Assembly (NCBI GenBank): GCA_947501045.1
Contig: CANMUI010000006.1
Coordinates: 150,922-214,921, forward strand
Source: an uncultured Psychrobacter sp.
GTDB taxonomy: Bacteria > Pseudomonadota > Gammaproteobacteria > Pseudomonadales > Moraxellaceae
Direction of reading: 5' to 3'
DNA: 64,000 bases
This document shows, in pieces, positions 7,068 through 15,771 of this stretch. The translations under genes were made by a program, and so were the position numbers. Within the stretch, counting starts at the first letter, position 1. Each line of letters opens with the position of its first letter. The notes beneath the pieces were generated by a model. It ran no database searches and was not told the origin of the DNA. It saw only the letters and a list, made by a program, of their open reading frames with translations.

Positions 7068-9379
7068 ATACCAAGCTTGATAAACGTGTGCAACGCTGGA
7101 TATTTAACCAAGGCTGGCATGGACTGCGCGAAGTACAAGCCAAAGCCATTGCGCCCATCTTATCAGGGCAAACGGACGTGCTTATCAGTGCAGCAACAGC
7201 TGCGGGTAAAACAGAAGCTTTCTTTTTACCTGCTTGTAGCGCTATCGCTCATCAAGATAAAGGTGTCGGTATTCTTTATATTAGCCCGCTAAAAGCGCTG
7301 ATTAACGACCAGTATCGACGCTTGCAAAGTCTAGCGGAGCTGCTCGATATGCAAGTGACGCCTTGGCATGGTGATAGTCTACAGAGTAAAAAGAAGCAAC
7401 AGAAAAAGTCGCCATCAGGTATTATTTTGATTACCCCTGAGTCGCTTGAGTCTTTACTGGTACGAGATGCAGGCTGGGTGAAACAAGCTTTTAGTGAGCT
7501 CAAATATATTGTCATTGACGAATTTCATGCGTTCTTGGGTAGCGAGCGTGGACAGCATCTATTGTCACTGTTGACCCGTCTTGAGCATGTGGCTGGACGG
7601 TTAGACGCGCCTATTCCACGAGTGGCATTAAGTGCAACTTTGGGGAATTTAGAAACCGTTCCTTTATCGCTACGTCCTAATAACGCCTTACCTTGTGTGA
7701 TTATTGAAGACACTGAATCGACCGCAAGCGTTAAAGTTCAGCTAAAAGGGTATGTACAGCCTAGTCAGATAAGACAAGCGGCGCAAAGTAATGATAATGA
7801 CGCTGAAACCGATTCTGAAAGCAATAATGCTACGGATGAAAGTTTTGCAGGTATTGGGGTTGAGAGTACTGATACTGAAGACACTAGTGTAGATGTTCCG
7901 TATGATACTCAAACACAAATATGCACAGATTTATATCGCTTCTGCCGTGGCGGTAATCATCTTATCTTTGCTAATAGCCGTAAGCGTACCGAACTGATAG
8001 CCACGATGCTAAGTGAGAAGTGTGAGCATAATCTGGTTCCTAATGAGTTTTTCCCCCATCATGGCTCACTAGCGAAAGAGTTAAGAGAAGGTTTAGAGCA
8101 GCGCTTGCAAAAGGATGATTTGCCAACTACCGCCGTCTGTACGATGACTTTGGAGCTAGGTATCGATATTGGTAAAGTCGATTCTGTCGTGCAAGTGACC
8201 GCACCGCATTCGGTTTCAAGCTTGCGGCAACGACTGGGACGCTCGGGTAGGCGAGGCGGTTCATCAGTGCTACGTATGCTTATCACCGAGCAACAAATCG
8301 ATGTCAATACCAGTTTGGTGGATAGACTACGCTTAGAGCTGGTGCAGTCAATGGCGATGATACGATTGCTTATCGCGAGCAAATGGTTTGAGCCCGCCGA
8401 TACTTCACTCTATCACTTTTCAACACTATTGCATCAAGTGCTAGCAACTATTGGTCAATGGGGCGGTATCCGCGCCGACCAAATTTATACCTTGCTATGC
8501 CGACAAGGGCCTTTTCAAAAGATAACGCCAGCTCATTTCAAATCCTTATTAGCACAAATGGGCGCGATGCAACTGATTACCCAGCTTGGCAATCAGCAAC
8601 TGGTATTAGGAATAGTAGGCGAGTGTATCGTTGGTCACTATACCTTTTATGCGGTGTTTAAAACGCCAGAGGAATATCGTCTTGTGGCTGGTAGTAAAAC
8701 GCTGGGCACGCTACCTGTTACAACTGTGCTCATACCTAAACAGTACATCATTTTTGGCGGTAGACGCTGGCAAGTAACAGATATTGATATGGATAAAAAA
8801 GTCGTCTATGTCGTTGCCGCTAAAGGTGGCGGTGTGCCTCCCGCTTTTGACAGTGGCAGTTTATCGATACATGATAGAGTGCGCCAAGAGATGTATGACA
8901 TATTAAGTAGTGGCGATTACCGTATTTTAGTTGGCGATAAAAAAGTCGATTTCGCTGACAAAACAGCACGCGAGCTGTTCGCAGAAAGCCTTGATACTTT
9001 TAATAGGTGTCAACTGCGTCATCGTCCGCTTATAGATCAAGACGGCAATACTTATATCTTTATGTGGCGCGGTGATAAAGTTGTCAACACCTTAGCAGCT
9101 CTGCTGATACAGCATGATTTCTCCACTGAGAGCTATGCCGGCGTGATATGTGTTAATAAAACCAATTCGGTGCAAGTTGTAAGATTCTTACAAGCTTTAA
9201 CCCATAAACCTTTGCCATCTGCGACTGAGCTTGCTGAAAAGGTACCGAATAAAATGATTGAAAAGTTTGATGAATACCTACCTGAGGATTTACTAAATCT
9301 TGGCTATGGTGCAAAAACCTTTGATATTGAGGGTCTTAGTGAATGGTTACATCTATTGTTTGAAAGAGAGGTGTACTGA
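7055..9379 (+). CDS. Lhr-like DEAD/DEAH helicase (BrxHI-like)
   Basis: A 774-residue superfamily 2 helicase. It shows motif I ATAAGKTEA (around residues 47-55), motif II DEFH (155-158), motif III SAT (193-195) and motif VI QRLGRSGRRG (392-401), which is the Lhr-type pattern. An acidic low-complexity insert lies at about residues 240-285 between the two RecA domains, and a long C-terminal region follows, as in BrxHI and Lhr proteins. The start is taken as TTG 7055: an in-frame TGA lies at 7028-7030, no ATG comes before about residue 107, and GAGAGG is suitably placed. Third gene of the TerB/BrxD-like/helicase operon; likely an ATP-driven DNA translocase or unwinding factor in that complex. Confidence 0.88.
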   Translation: MRDAHTKLDKRVQRWIFNQGWHGLREVQAKAIAPILSGQTDVLISAATAAGKTEAFFLPACSAIAHQDKGVGILYISPLKALINDQYRRLQSLAELLDMQVTPWHGDSLQSKKKQQKKSPSGIILITPESLESLLVRDAGWVKQAFSELKYIVIDEFHAFLGSERGQHLLSLLTRLEHVAGRLDAPIPRVALSATLGNLETVPLSLRPNNALPCVIIEDTESTASVKVQLKGYVQPSQIRQAAQSNDNDAETDSESNNATDESFAGIGVESTDTEDTSVDVPYDTQTQICTDLYRFCRGGNHLIFANSRKRTELIATMLSEKCEHNLVPNEFFPHHGSLAKELREGLEQRLQKDDLPTTAVCTMTLELGIDIGKVDSVVQVTAPHSVSSLRQRLGRSGRRGGSSVLRMLITEQQIDVNTSLVDRLRLELVQSMAMIRLLIASKWFEPADTSLYHFSTLLHQVLATIGQWGGIRADQIYTLLCRQGPFQKITPAHFKSLLAQMGAMQLITQLGNQQLVLGIVGECIVGHYTFYAVFKTPEEYRLVAGSKTLGTLPVTTVLIPKQYIIFGGRRWQVTDIDMDKKVVYVVAAKGGGVPPAFDSGSLSIHDRVRQEMYDILSSGDYRILVGDKKVDFADKTARELFAESLDTFNRCQLRHRPLIDQDGNTYIFMWRGDKVVNTLAALLIQHDFSTESYAGVICVNKTNSVQVVRFLQALTHKPLPSATELAEKVPNKMIEKFDEYLPEDLLNLGYGAKTFDIEGLSEWLHLLFEREVY

Positions 9380-9404
9380 AACTCAGCTCTCTACTATTTT
9401 AATC

Positions 9405-9622
9405 TTAATGCCCAACCGTTTTTGAGAACACATTAATCACAAACACTCCGCCAATAATCAGCATAATACCTATCACCGCTGGTAGATCAATGCTTTGCTT
9501 AATTTTAGCGTCGTTGGTATCAGCTTAGTAAATGACTTAGACCTCATTAAAAAAGTCGTACCCATCACCACAAAGATAATCGCTAACATTAAGAAGCTAT
9601 AACCAACCAAAATGGAATTCAT
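9405..9622 (-). pseudogene. emrE-type small multidrug efflux pseudogene
   Basis: The minus strand from ATG 9622 encodes the first part of a small multidrug resistance (SMR) transporter (a GYSFLMLAIIFVVMGTTFLM helix, then SKSFTKLIPT) and then runs into a stop. A second frame ending at the TAA 9405-9407 encodes the last helix (IDLPAVIGIMLIIGGVFVIN, then VFSKTVGH). Intact EmrE-like proteins have about 110 residues, or roughly 330 bp. Only 218 bp remain, so the two middle helices were lost in an internal deletion that also shifted the frame. This remnant accounts for most of the 319-bp gap between the helicase and LysR genes. Confidence 0.8.
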
Positions 9623-9698
9623 ATAATAGATGTCCTGCTATTAAACAAAATACTGTACATTATAAGCCATAAAATACAATGAGTAAGAAAGTACAGTC

Positions 9699-10646
9699 AT
9701 GAAAACAGATACTAATAACCCGCTAACCTTTCGAAAATACCCCTCAACGACAGCGCTGCAATGCTTTGAGACCGCAGCTAGGCATTTAAGCTTTACCAAT
9801 GCCGCGCAAGAGATGCACATGACTCAAAGCGCTATTAGTAAACAAGTCGCGCAGTTAGAGGAGATGTTAAATATTGCGCTTTTTTATCGTACCCCGCAGC
9901 GTATCTCACTGACGCCTGCTGGCAAGGCTTATTATCTTGAAGTGCTCAGTATCCTTAAACATATCGAGGTGGCAACCACTAATTTGATGTCGCACAGTGA
10001 TAACACTGAGGTGCTCAAAATCGTCTCGTATCCAACGCTTTGCTCGCGCTGGCTGCTTCCAGCTCTCAGCGGCTTTAGTCAGACTTATCCATTAATTAAT
10101 TTAGATATTAGAGAGCAGGCGGGGCCGTTTTTCTCCGAAGATCAGAATGCTGATGTTGCTTTTTTATACGGCGATGGTATTTGGGCAGGGATGGAGGCAA
10201 TCAAACTGTTTGATGAGTACAGTGTCGCCGTTTGCCAGCCTGAATACTTGCAGAATAAAAACCTTAATGCAGGCACTATGGATAATTTCACACTGCTACA
10301 ATTAAGCTCTCGTCCTAGCGCTTGGTACGAGTATTTTAAACAGCAAGATATTAGTATGGATGGCACCTTTGTCGGGCCGCGTTTTGATACTTTTCACGCT
10401 TGTATAGCTGCAGCTTTGCTAGGTTATGGAGTAGCCTTAGTGCCGCTGCGTTTGGTCGAGCCTGAGCTGCAGACTGGCTCACTGGTCATGGCGTGGGATT
10501 ATGCGGCAAAGGGGCGGGGGGCTTATTACTTTTGTTATCCGTTGTCCTTGGGTCGGTCGCATAAAGTAAAAGTGCTACAAGAATGGATTACTCATTATCT
10601 TAAAACTTCGGATCATGATAAAAAAGAGCTTAAAATTACTTTTTAA
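9699..10646 (+). CDS. LysR-family transcriptional regulator
   Basis: A 315-residue LysR-type regulator. The N-terminal winged helix-turn-helix covers about residues 15-75 (LQCFETAARHLSFTNAAQEM, then MTQSAISKQVAQLE), followed by a linker helix and a substrate-binding-like effector domain from about 100 to 300. The pattern SFTNAAQEMHMTQSAISKQV is close to the GcvA-like branch. It lies on the same strand 260 bp upstream of hglS, so it may control the pipecolate/lysine genes, though LysR genes more often lie divergent from their targets. The effector cannot be read from sequence. Confidence 0.88.
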   Translation: MKTDTNNPLTFRKYPSTTALQCFETAARHLSFTNAAQEMHMTQSAISKQVAQLEEMLNIALFYRTPQRISLTPAGKAYYLEVLSILKHIEVATTNLMSHSDNTEVLKIVSYPTLCSRWLLPALSGFSQTYPLINLDIREQAGPFFSEDQNADVAFLYGDGIWAGMEAIKLFDEYSVAVCQPEYLQNKNLNAGTMDNFTLLQLSSRPSAWYEYFKQQDISMDGTFVGPRFDTFHACIAAALLGYGVALVPLRLVEPELQTGSLVMAWDYAAKGRGAYYFCYPLSLGRSHKVKVLQEWITHYLKTSDHDKKELKITF

Positions 10647-10906
10647 CGACAACCACGATTCTATTGTCAATTGACCAAAAAATTTGGGCTTATACTCAGA
10701 TTTTTTGCGTTTAAGCTCACATTTTTATATTAACAAGATGCAATGACAAAAAGGAATGCAGTCACAACTATTATTCGTTTGCTGGTTGCCCTAGGTTTTG
10801 CTGAAATGGCTGAAATATCTAACGCATTGTGGTTTTGCTTTTAAAATAGATTAATCTTACATTTTGTGCTCTGCTTAATATGTCAGTTTTCAAAAGGATA
10901 ACAGTT

Positions 10907-12352
10907 ATGGATAACGCTAGTGCTTCTATAAACAGTGCTTTTACAAATAATGATGATTTTATAAGTAGTGATGATATTCGTCATGAGTTTGCGCTTGCGA
11001 TGTCCGCCATGTATCAGCAGGAAGTACCGCTTTATGGCGATTTGCTTGATTTGGTTGATGAGGTCAATACAGAGGTGCTAGCCAAGCAGCCCGATATCAA
11101 AGAGCAGCTTGAGTACACAGGAGAGCTTGCAAGATTAAGTATGGAGCGTCATGGTGCCATTAGATTGGGTACAGCGGATGAGCTTAGCACGATGCGCCGA
11201 CTGTTTGCGGTGATGGGCATGTATCCGGTTGGCTATTATGATCTAGCGCCAGCAGGTGTTCCGGTGCATTCTACCGATTTTCGCGCTATTGATGCAGAGG
11301 CGCTAAGTAACAGTCCTTTTCGGGTGTTCACTTCATTATTACGCTTGGATCTTATTACCGATGAGGTGCTTAAGCAGCAAGCAAAGGCTGCGTTAAGTAA
11401 GCGTAAAATATTCACTGACCAAGCAATTGCGCTTATCGACAAGTTCGAATCTCAGGGCGGGTTAAATTTAGCGGACACGAAACAATTTATCATTGAAGCA
11501 TTAGAGACATTTCGTTGGCATGAGCAAGCGCCCATTTCAAAAGGTCTGTATCAACAACTTGCCGATCAGCACGCTCTGATCGCTGATGTGGTTGGTTTTA
11601 AAGGTCCACACATCAATCATTTAACGCCAAGAACCCTAGATATCGATGCGGTACAACAAGGTATGCAGGCGCGCGGTATACCACCTAAAGCTATTATTGA
11701 AGGACCACCAAAACGCGACTGTCCTATATTATTAAGACAAACCAGCTTTAAAGCGTTAGAGGAAGCGGTTAGTTTTAAAAATGAGCAAGGCAGCTATGAG
11801 CAAGGTCAGCATACTGCTCGCTTTGGTGAGATCGAACAGCGCGGGGTAGCACTTACGTCTAAGGGTAGGGCGCTTTATGATAAATTGCTTAACAAGGCGC
11901 GTCATCAGCTAGGCGCGACGCCGAATCAAAATAATGCCTCAGACTATTATGAAATTTTAGCGAAAAGCTTTGCCGCGTTCCCTGATGATTATCAGACTAT
12001 GCATGACGAGGGGCTGGCTTATTTTTACTATCAAGCGGTTGAGCAAAGTATCAATGTTGACGCCAAAACTAGACTAGCAAAAGCAGAGATAACGCAATTA
12101 ATCAATCAAGGTGCTATTCGTATTGAGCCTATTGTTTATGAAGACTTTTTGCCAGTAAGCGCGGCTGGTATTTTTCAGTCCAATCTAAAAAACGCTGAGC
12201 AAAATGACGAGCCGGGTTATAAAGGTAATTCAAATAAACAAGAGTTTGAGCAAGCGCTAGGAGCTCAGGTCTATGACGAGCTTGCCTTATACGAGGCCAT
12301 GCAAGCTCAAAGTCTAAAACAGTGTCTGACGGCAATAGAGCGCTGTGCGTAG
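10907..12352 (+). CDS. hglS: 2-oxoadipate dioxygenase/decarboxylase (HglS, YdcJ family)
   Basis: The ATG at 10907 is preferred over the upstream start at 10880 because AAAAGGA lies eight bases before it; this gives 481 residues, close to characterised HglS (about 464). The protein carries the family's metal and substrate residues in order: H82 with R86 (HGAIR, matching H70/R74 of the Pseudomonas enzyme), H238 in HINHLTPR, and E308 in FGEIEQRG. HglS is an Fe(II)-dependent VOC-fold enzyme that turns 2-oxoadipate into D-2-hydroxyglutarate in lysine catabolism. The next genes (an ALDH7-type dehydrogenase and an AmaA-like oxidase) fit the same pathway. The residue matches come from recall of the family, not from an alignment. 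Confidence 0.85.
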   Translation: MDNASASINSAFTNNDDFISSDDIRHEFALAMSAMYQQEVPLYGDLLDLVDEVNTEVLAKQPDIKEQLEYTGELARLSMERHGAIRLGTADELSTMRRLFAVMGMYPVGYYDLAPAGVPVHSTDFRAIDAEALSNSPFRVFTSLLRLDLITDEVLKQQAKAALSKRKIFTDQAIALIDKFESQGGLNLADTKQFIIEALETFRWHEQAPISKGLYQQLADQHALIADVVGFKGPHINHLTPRTLDIDAVQQGMQARGIPPKAIIEGPPKRDCPILLRQTSFKALEEAVSFKNEQGSYEQGQHTARFGEIEQRGVALTSKGRALYDKLLNKARHQLGATPNQNNASDYYEILAKSFAAFPDDYQTMHDEGLAYFYYQAVEQSINVDAKTRLAKAEITQLINQGAIRIEPIVYEDFLPVSAAGIFQSNLKNAEQNDEPGYKGNSNKQEFEQALGAQVYDELALYEAMQAQSLKQCLTAIERCA

Positions 12353-12498
12353 ATAAATGGTTATTGTTTTTGGTCCATTCCAAAAAGGAATGAGATTAAG
12401 AATTTTATTATTTTGCAACTTTTTGAGCCGTAAGGTAATTTAAAAGGTCTATTAAGAGTGTTATCAAAGGACGTTATCAACCACACAAAGGATTGAAT

Positions 12499-13989
12499 AT
12501 GATTAAGCAATACATGTCAGCCATGGGCGTCAAAGAAGAACAATATCAACATGGTGATTTTGAAGTGACCACTCCTATTGATGGCTCAGTCATCGGTAAA
12601 ATTACCCTAGATAGCGTTGATGACGTTAATACTAAAATACAGAATGCCAAACAAGCTTTTAAAGAGTGGCGCACAGTTCCTGCTCCTAAGCGTGGTGAGC
12701 TGATTCGTCTGCTTGGTGAAGTGCTGCGTGAGCATAAAGAAGATTTGGGCACGTTATTATCTTATGAAGCAGGTAAAATCACCGAAGAAGGCCTAGGTGA
12801 AGTGCAAGAAATGATCGATATCTGCGACTTTGCAGTCGGAGTGTCGCGCCAGCTCTACGGCTTGACTATTGCCTCAGAGCGCCCCGGTCATCACATGCGC
12901 GAGACTTGGCATCCACTCGGCGTCGTCGGCGTCATCTCTGCCTTTAATTTCCCGGTCGCAGTATGGTCTTGGAATACCGCTCTTGCTATCGTCTGTGGTA
13001 ATCCGGTTATTTGGAAACCCTCAGAGAAAGCGCCTTTGGTGGCGCTTGCTTGTCAGGCACTGTTTGAAAAAGCTTTAGCCAAATTTGGCGACGCTCCTGA
13101 ACATTTATCGCAAGTGATATTGGGTAAAACCGATATCGGCAATGCCTTAGTCGAACATAAAGACGTGGCCTTAGTCAGTGCAACCGGTAGCACGCGCATG
13201 GGACAAACGGTCGGTCCAAAAGTCGCTGAGCGTTTTGGTAAATGCTTGCTTGAGCTTGGCGGTAACAACGCTATGATTTTAGCGCCAACCGCAGATCTGG
13301 ATTTGGCATTACGCGGTATCTTGTTCTCAGCGGTAGGTACTGCCGGTCAGCGCTGTACGACTCTGCGCCGTGTTTTTGTGCACGAGTCCGTCAAAGACGA
13401 TATCTTACCACGGGTCAAATCTGCTTATGAGACTGTCAGTATCGGACATCCGCTAGAGGGTAACCTCGTCGGCCCGCTTATCGATAAAGACAGTTTCGAT
13501 AATATGCAAGCCGCGCTCAAAAAAGCCAAAGATGCGGGCGGTAAAGTCATGGGCGGCGAGCGCGTACTGGCAAATAAATACCCTGATGCCTATTACGTCA
13601 AACCAGCGATTGTCGAATTTGATGAGCAAAACGATGTAGTAAGAACGGAGACCTTTGCGCCTATTTTATACGTCATGCCCTATAGTGATTTTGATGAGGC
13701 ACTCGAGATGCAAAATGACGTGCCCCAAGGGCTGTCATCTTGTGTGTTCACCAACGATTTACGTGAAGCGGAGCTGTTTTTGAGCGATCGCGGTAGTGAC
13801 TGCGGTATCGCTAACGTCAATATTGGTACTAGTGGTGCTGAGATCGGAGGTGCGTTTGGCGGTGAAAAAGAAACTGGCGGCGGCCGCGAATCTGGCTCCG
13901 ATGCTTGGAAAAATTATATGCGTCGTCAGACCAATACGGTTAATTATTCAACCGAGCTACCACTGGCGCAAGGCATTAATTTTGGATAA
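12499..13989 (+). CDS. amaB: 2-aminoadipate 6-semialdehyde dehydrogenase (ALDH7 type)
   Basis: A 496-residue aldehyde dehydrogenase of the antiquitin (ALDH7) type. The catalytic glutamate is E252 in LELGGNNAM and the nucleophile C286 in GTAGQRCTT; the FNFPVAVWSWN segment is also ALDH7-like. The ATG at 12499 is preferred to a TTG two codons upstream because AAAGGA precedes it. ALDH7 enzymes oxidise L-2-aminoadipate 6-semialdehyde (in equilibrium with piperideine-6-carboxylate) to 2-aminoadipate. With hglS upstream and an amaA-like oxidase downstream, the role in pipecolate/lysine degradation is well supported. It lies 146 bp after hglS, with only a weak hairpin in the gap. Confidence 0.87.
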   Translation: MIKQYMSAMGVKEEQYQHGDFEVTTPIDGSVIGKITLDSVDDVNTKIQNAKQAFKEWRTVPAPKRGELIRLLGEVLREHKEDLGTLLSYEAGKITEEGLGEVQEMIDICDFAVGVSRQLYGLTIASERPGHHMRETWHPLGVVGVISAFNFPVAVWSWNTALAIVCGNPVIWKPSEKAPLVALACQALFEKALAKFGDAPEHLSQVILGKTDIGNALVEHKDVALVSATGSTRMGQTVGPKVAERFGKCLLELGGNNAMILAPTADLDLALRGILFSAVGTAGQRCTTLRRVFVHESVKDDILPRVKSAYETVSIGHPLEGNLVGPLIDKDSFDNMQAALKKAKDAGGKVMGGERVLANKYPDAYYVKPAIVEFDEQNDVVRTETFAPILYVMPYSDFDEALEMQNDVPQGLSSCVFTNDLREAELFLSDRGSDCGIANVNIGTSGAEIGGAFGGEKETGGGRESGSDAWKNYMRRQTNTVNYSTELPLAQGINFG

Positions 13990-14116
13990 TGGTGTTGTTA
14001 ATACGCTGTACTCAATTACTGGTAATAAGAAGCGTCTAAGTATGTCTTATCGCAATAGATTTCATTTGTGCTCAGACGCTCTAACAATAACAATGCTTAA
14101 GTTGGTTAAAGTTTCT

Positions 14117-14172
14117 ATCAGTAGTGTATTAAAGATAAGCAGCCATCAGTAGTGTATTAAAGATAAGCAGCC
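14117..14172 (+). repeat. 28-bp perfect tandem duplication
   Basis: Two identical 28-bp units (14117-14144 and 14145-14172), beginning ATCAGTAGTG and ending AAGCAGCC, lie back to back in the 274-bp gap between amaB and the NhaC gene. Nothing else in the gap was recognised apart from the ribosome site AAGGAAGG before 14264. It looks like a recent replication slip or unequal exchange. Confidence 0.9.
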
Positions 14173-14263
14173 ATGGATCGGTTGCAACTATGATAAATGA
14201 TTAAGATTTAAACCCAATATTACTCTCTACTAGCATTTAGGCCAACACTAAGGAAGGTGTCGC

Positions 14264-15748
14264 ATGCTTGAACCCAGACCTCATAATTTTGACCCTAATA
14301 GAGATGGCTATGGCCCATCCTCTAGCTTTTTACTCGATATCGCCCCTTTAGTATTGACTGCCATAATCCTCATGGTGCAGTTCTTCGTATTCAAAGACTT
14401 CACGCCGCATATTCCATTAGCTTGCGGTATTTTGATCACCGGTTTGTTTATGAAGCTGCGTGGCCGTGATTGGGAAGGCATGGAGGAGCGGTTTTTAAGA
14501 GTCATTAAAATAGGTCTGCCGGCGATGATTATTCTGATGGGCGTTGGTATGCTTATCGGATCATGGATCATAGCTGGCACAGTTCCGACTATTCTTTATT
14601 ATGGCTTTAGTATTTTTTCTCCGTCCTCGTTTTTATTCTCTGTTTGTATTATCTGCGCCATTATCTCTGTCGCTACAGGTACTTCGTGGGGAACGGTAGG
14701 TACGGTTGGACTTGCAATGATGGGCATCGGCGTTGGGCTAGGTATTCCGGCGCATTTTACTGGCGGAGCTATTGTCTCCGGCGCGTTTTTTGGCGATAAA
14801 ATGTCGCCTTTGTCAGACACCACTAACCTGACGCCTGCCGCCGCTGGCGTCGAGCTTTGGGATCATATTCGCGGCATGCTACCAACCACCGTTCCTGCCA
14901 TGATTGTCGCTTTGGCTATTTACGCGTGGATTGGCATGGGCTATGGCGATGACAGTATTGATCTGTCATCAATTCAAGCTTTGCAAACCAACTTGGCTGA
15001 CAATTACAACTTAAGCATTATTACTTTACTGCCAGCTCTGGTAGTAATTGTCGCCGCCGTTATGAAAATGCCAGCTATACCTACTGTTTTAAGCGGTGTG
15101 GTTGTAGCGTCGCTCATCGCGTTTTTTATGCAAGGGGTAGGGGTTAGCGATATTTTTAATGTATTGCAAAATGGCTTTGTTAGTGAGACTGGCTTTGAGG
15201 TGGTTGATCAGCTGCTCTCAAAGGGTGGCGTCATGTCGATGACTTGGGTCATTACCTTGACTATCTTTGCCCTAGCATTTATCGGCTCGCTTGAACATTA
15301 CGGTACGCTCAAAGCGATCATGGTAAAAATAAATAAAGTAGTAAAGTCGCGTTTAAGTCTGATTTTAACCACTTATGCTAGTGTTTTGGGCGTCGGTACG
15401 TTGATAGGCGATGTTTACACCACGCTAGTGCTGCCTGGACGCTTATTAAAAGATAAGTACAAAGAGATGGGTTATAAGCGCACGACACTGACACGCTCCA
15501 TTGAAGATAGCGGGACGCTGTTATCGCCGCTTATCCCTTGGAACATGGGCGGCAGCTTCGTCGCTGCGACACTTGGTATAGCCACATTAACCTATGCCCC
15601 CTTTGCTTTTGCTTGTTGGTTATCACCTCTATTTGGACTGCTATGGGCATTTACCAATAAGTTTATACCGCGCGAGGAACCATCAAAAGAAGGTATTGAT
15701 TCTGCTTCTTCTGTAAATATGGACTCTACTGTTGATAAAGCATCGTAG
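14264..15748 (+). CDS. NhaC-family Na+/H+ antiporter-like permease
   Basis: A 494-residue polytopic inner-membrane protein with about ten to twelve hydrophobic helices and the NhaC-family signatures GTSWGTVGTVG, FFGDKMSPLSDTTNLTPA and SGTLLSPLIPWN. Family members exchange Na+ and H+ or carry amino-acid-like solutes in antiport. It is flanked by amaB and an amaA-like oxidase, with only 23 bp to the latter. A role in taking up pipecolate, lysine or a related metabolite is therefore plausible, but that is inferred from context. The ATG follows AAGGAAGG. Confidence 0.85.
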   Translation: MLEPRPHNFDPNRDGYGPSSSFLLDIAPLVLTAIILMVQFFVFKDFTPHIPLACGILITGLFMKLRGRDWEGMEERFLRVIKIGLPAMIILMGVGMLIGSWIIAGTVPTILYYGFSIFSPSSFLFSVCIICAIISVATGTSWGTVGTVGLAMMGIGVGLGIPAHFTGGAIVSGAFFGDKMSPLSDTTNLTPAAAGVELWDHIRGMLPTTVPAMIVALAIYAWIGMGYGDDSIDLSSIQALQTNLADNYNLSIITLLPALVVIVAAVMKMPAIPTVLSGVVVASLIAFFMQGVGVSDIFNVLQNGFVSETGFEVVDQLLSKGGVMSMTWVITLTIFALAFIGSLEHYGTLKAIMVKINKVVKSRLSLILTTYASVLGVGTLIGDVYTTLVLPGRLLKDKYKEMGYKRTTLTRSIEDSGTLLSPLIPWNMGGSFVAATLGIATLTYAPFAFACWLSPLFGLLWAFTNKFIPREEPSKEGIDSASSVNMDSTVDKAS

Positions 15749-15771
15749 GTCAAGGATAAGGGAAGTTAACA

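Noticed and set aside
10743..10844. 33-codon open frame before hglS, with a hydrophobic middle
   Set aside because: No ribosome site, no family resemblance and no regulatory residue pattern such as a codon run; most likely chance.
12376..12392. CATTCC/GGAATG hairpin after hglS as a terminator
   Set aside because: The stem is only six bases and is not followed by a T-run; the next gene belongs to the same pathway.
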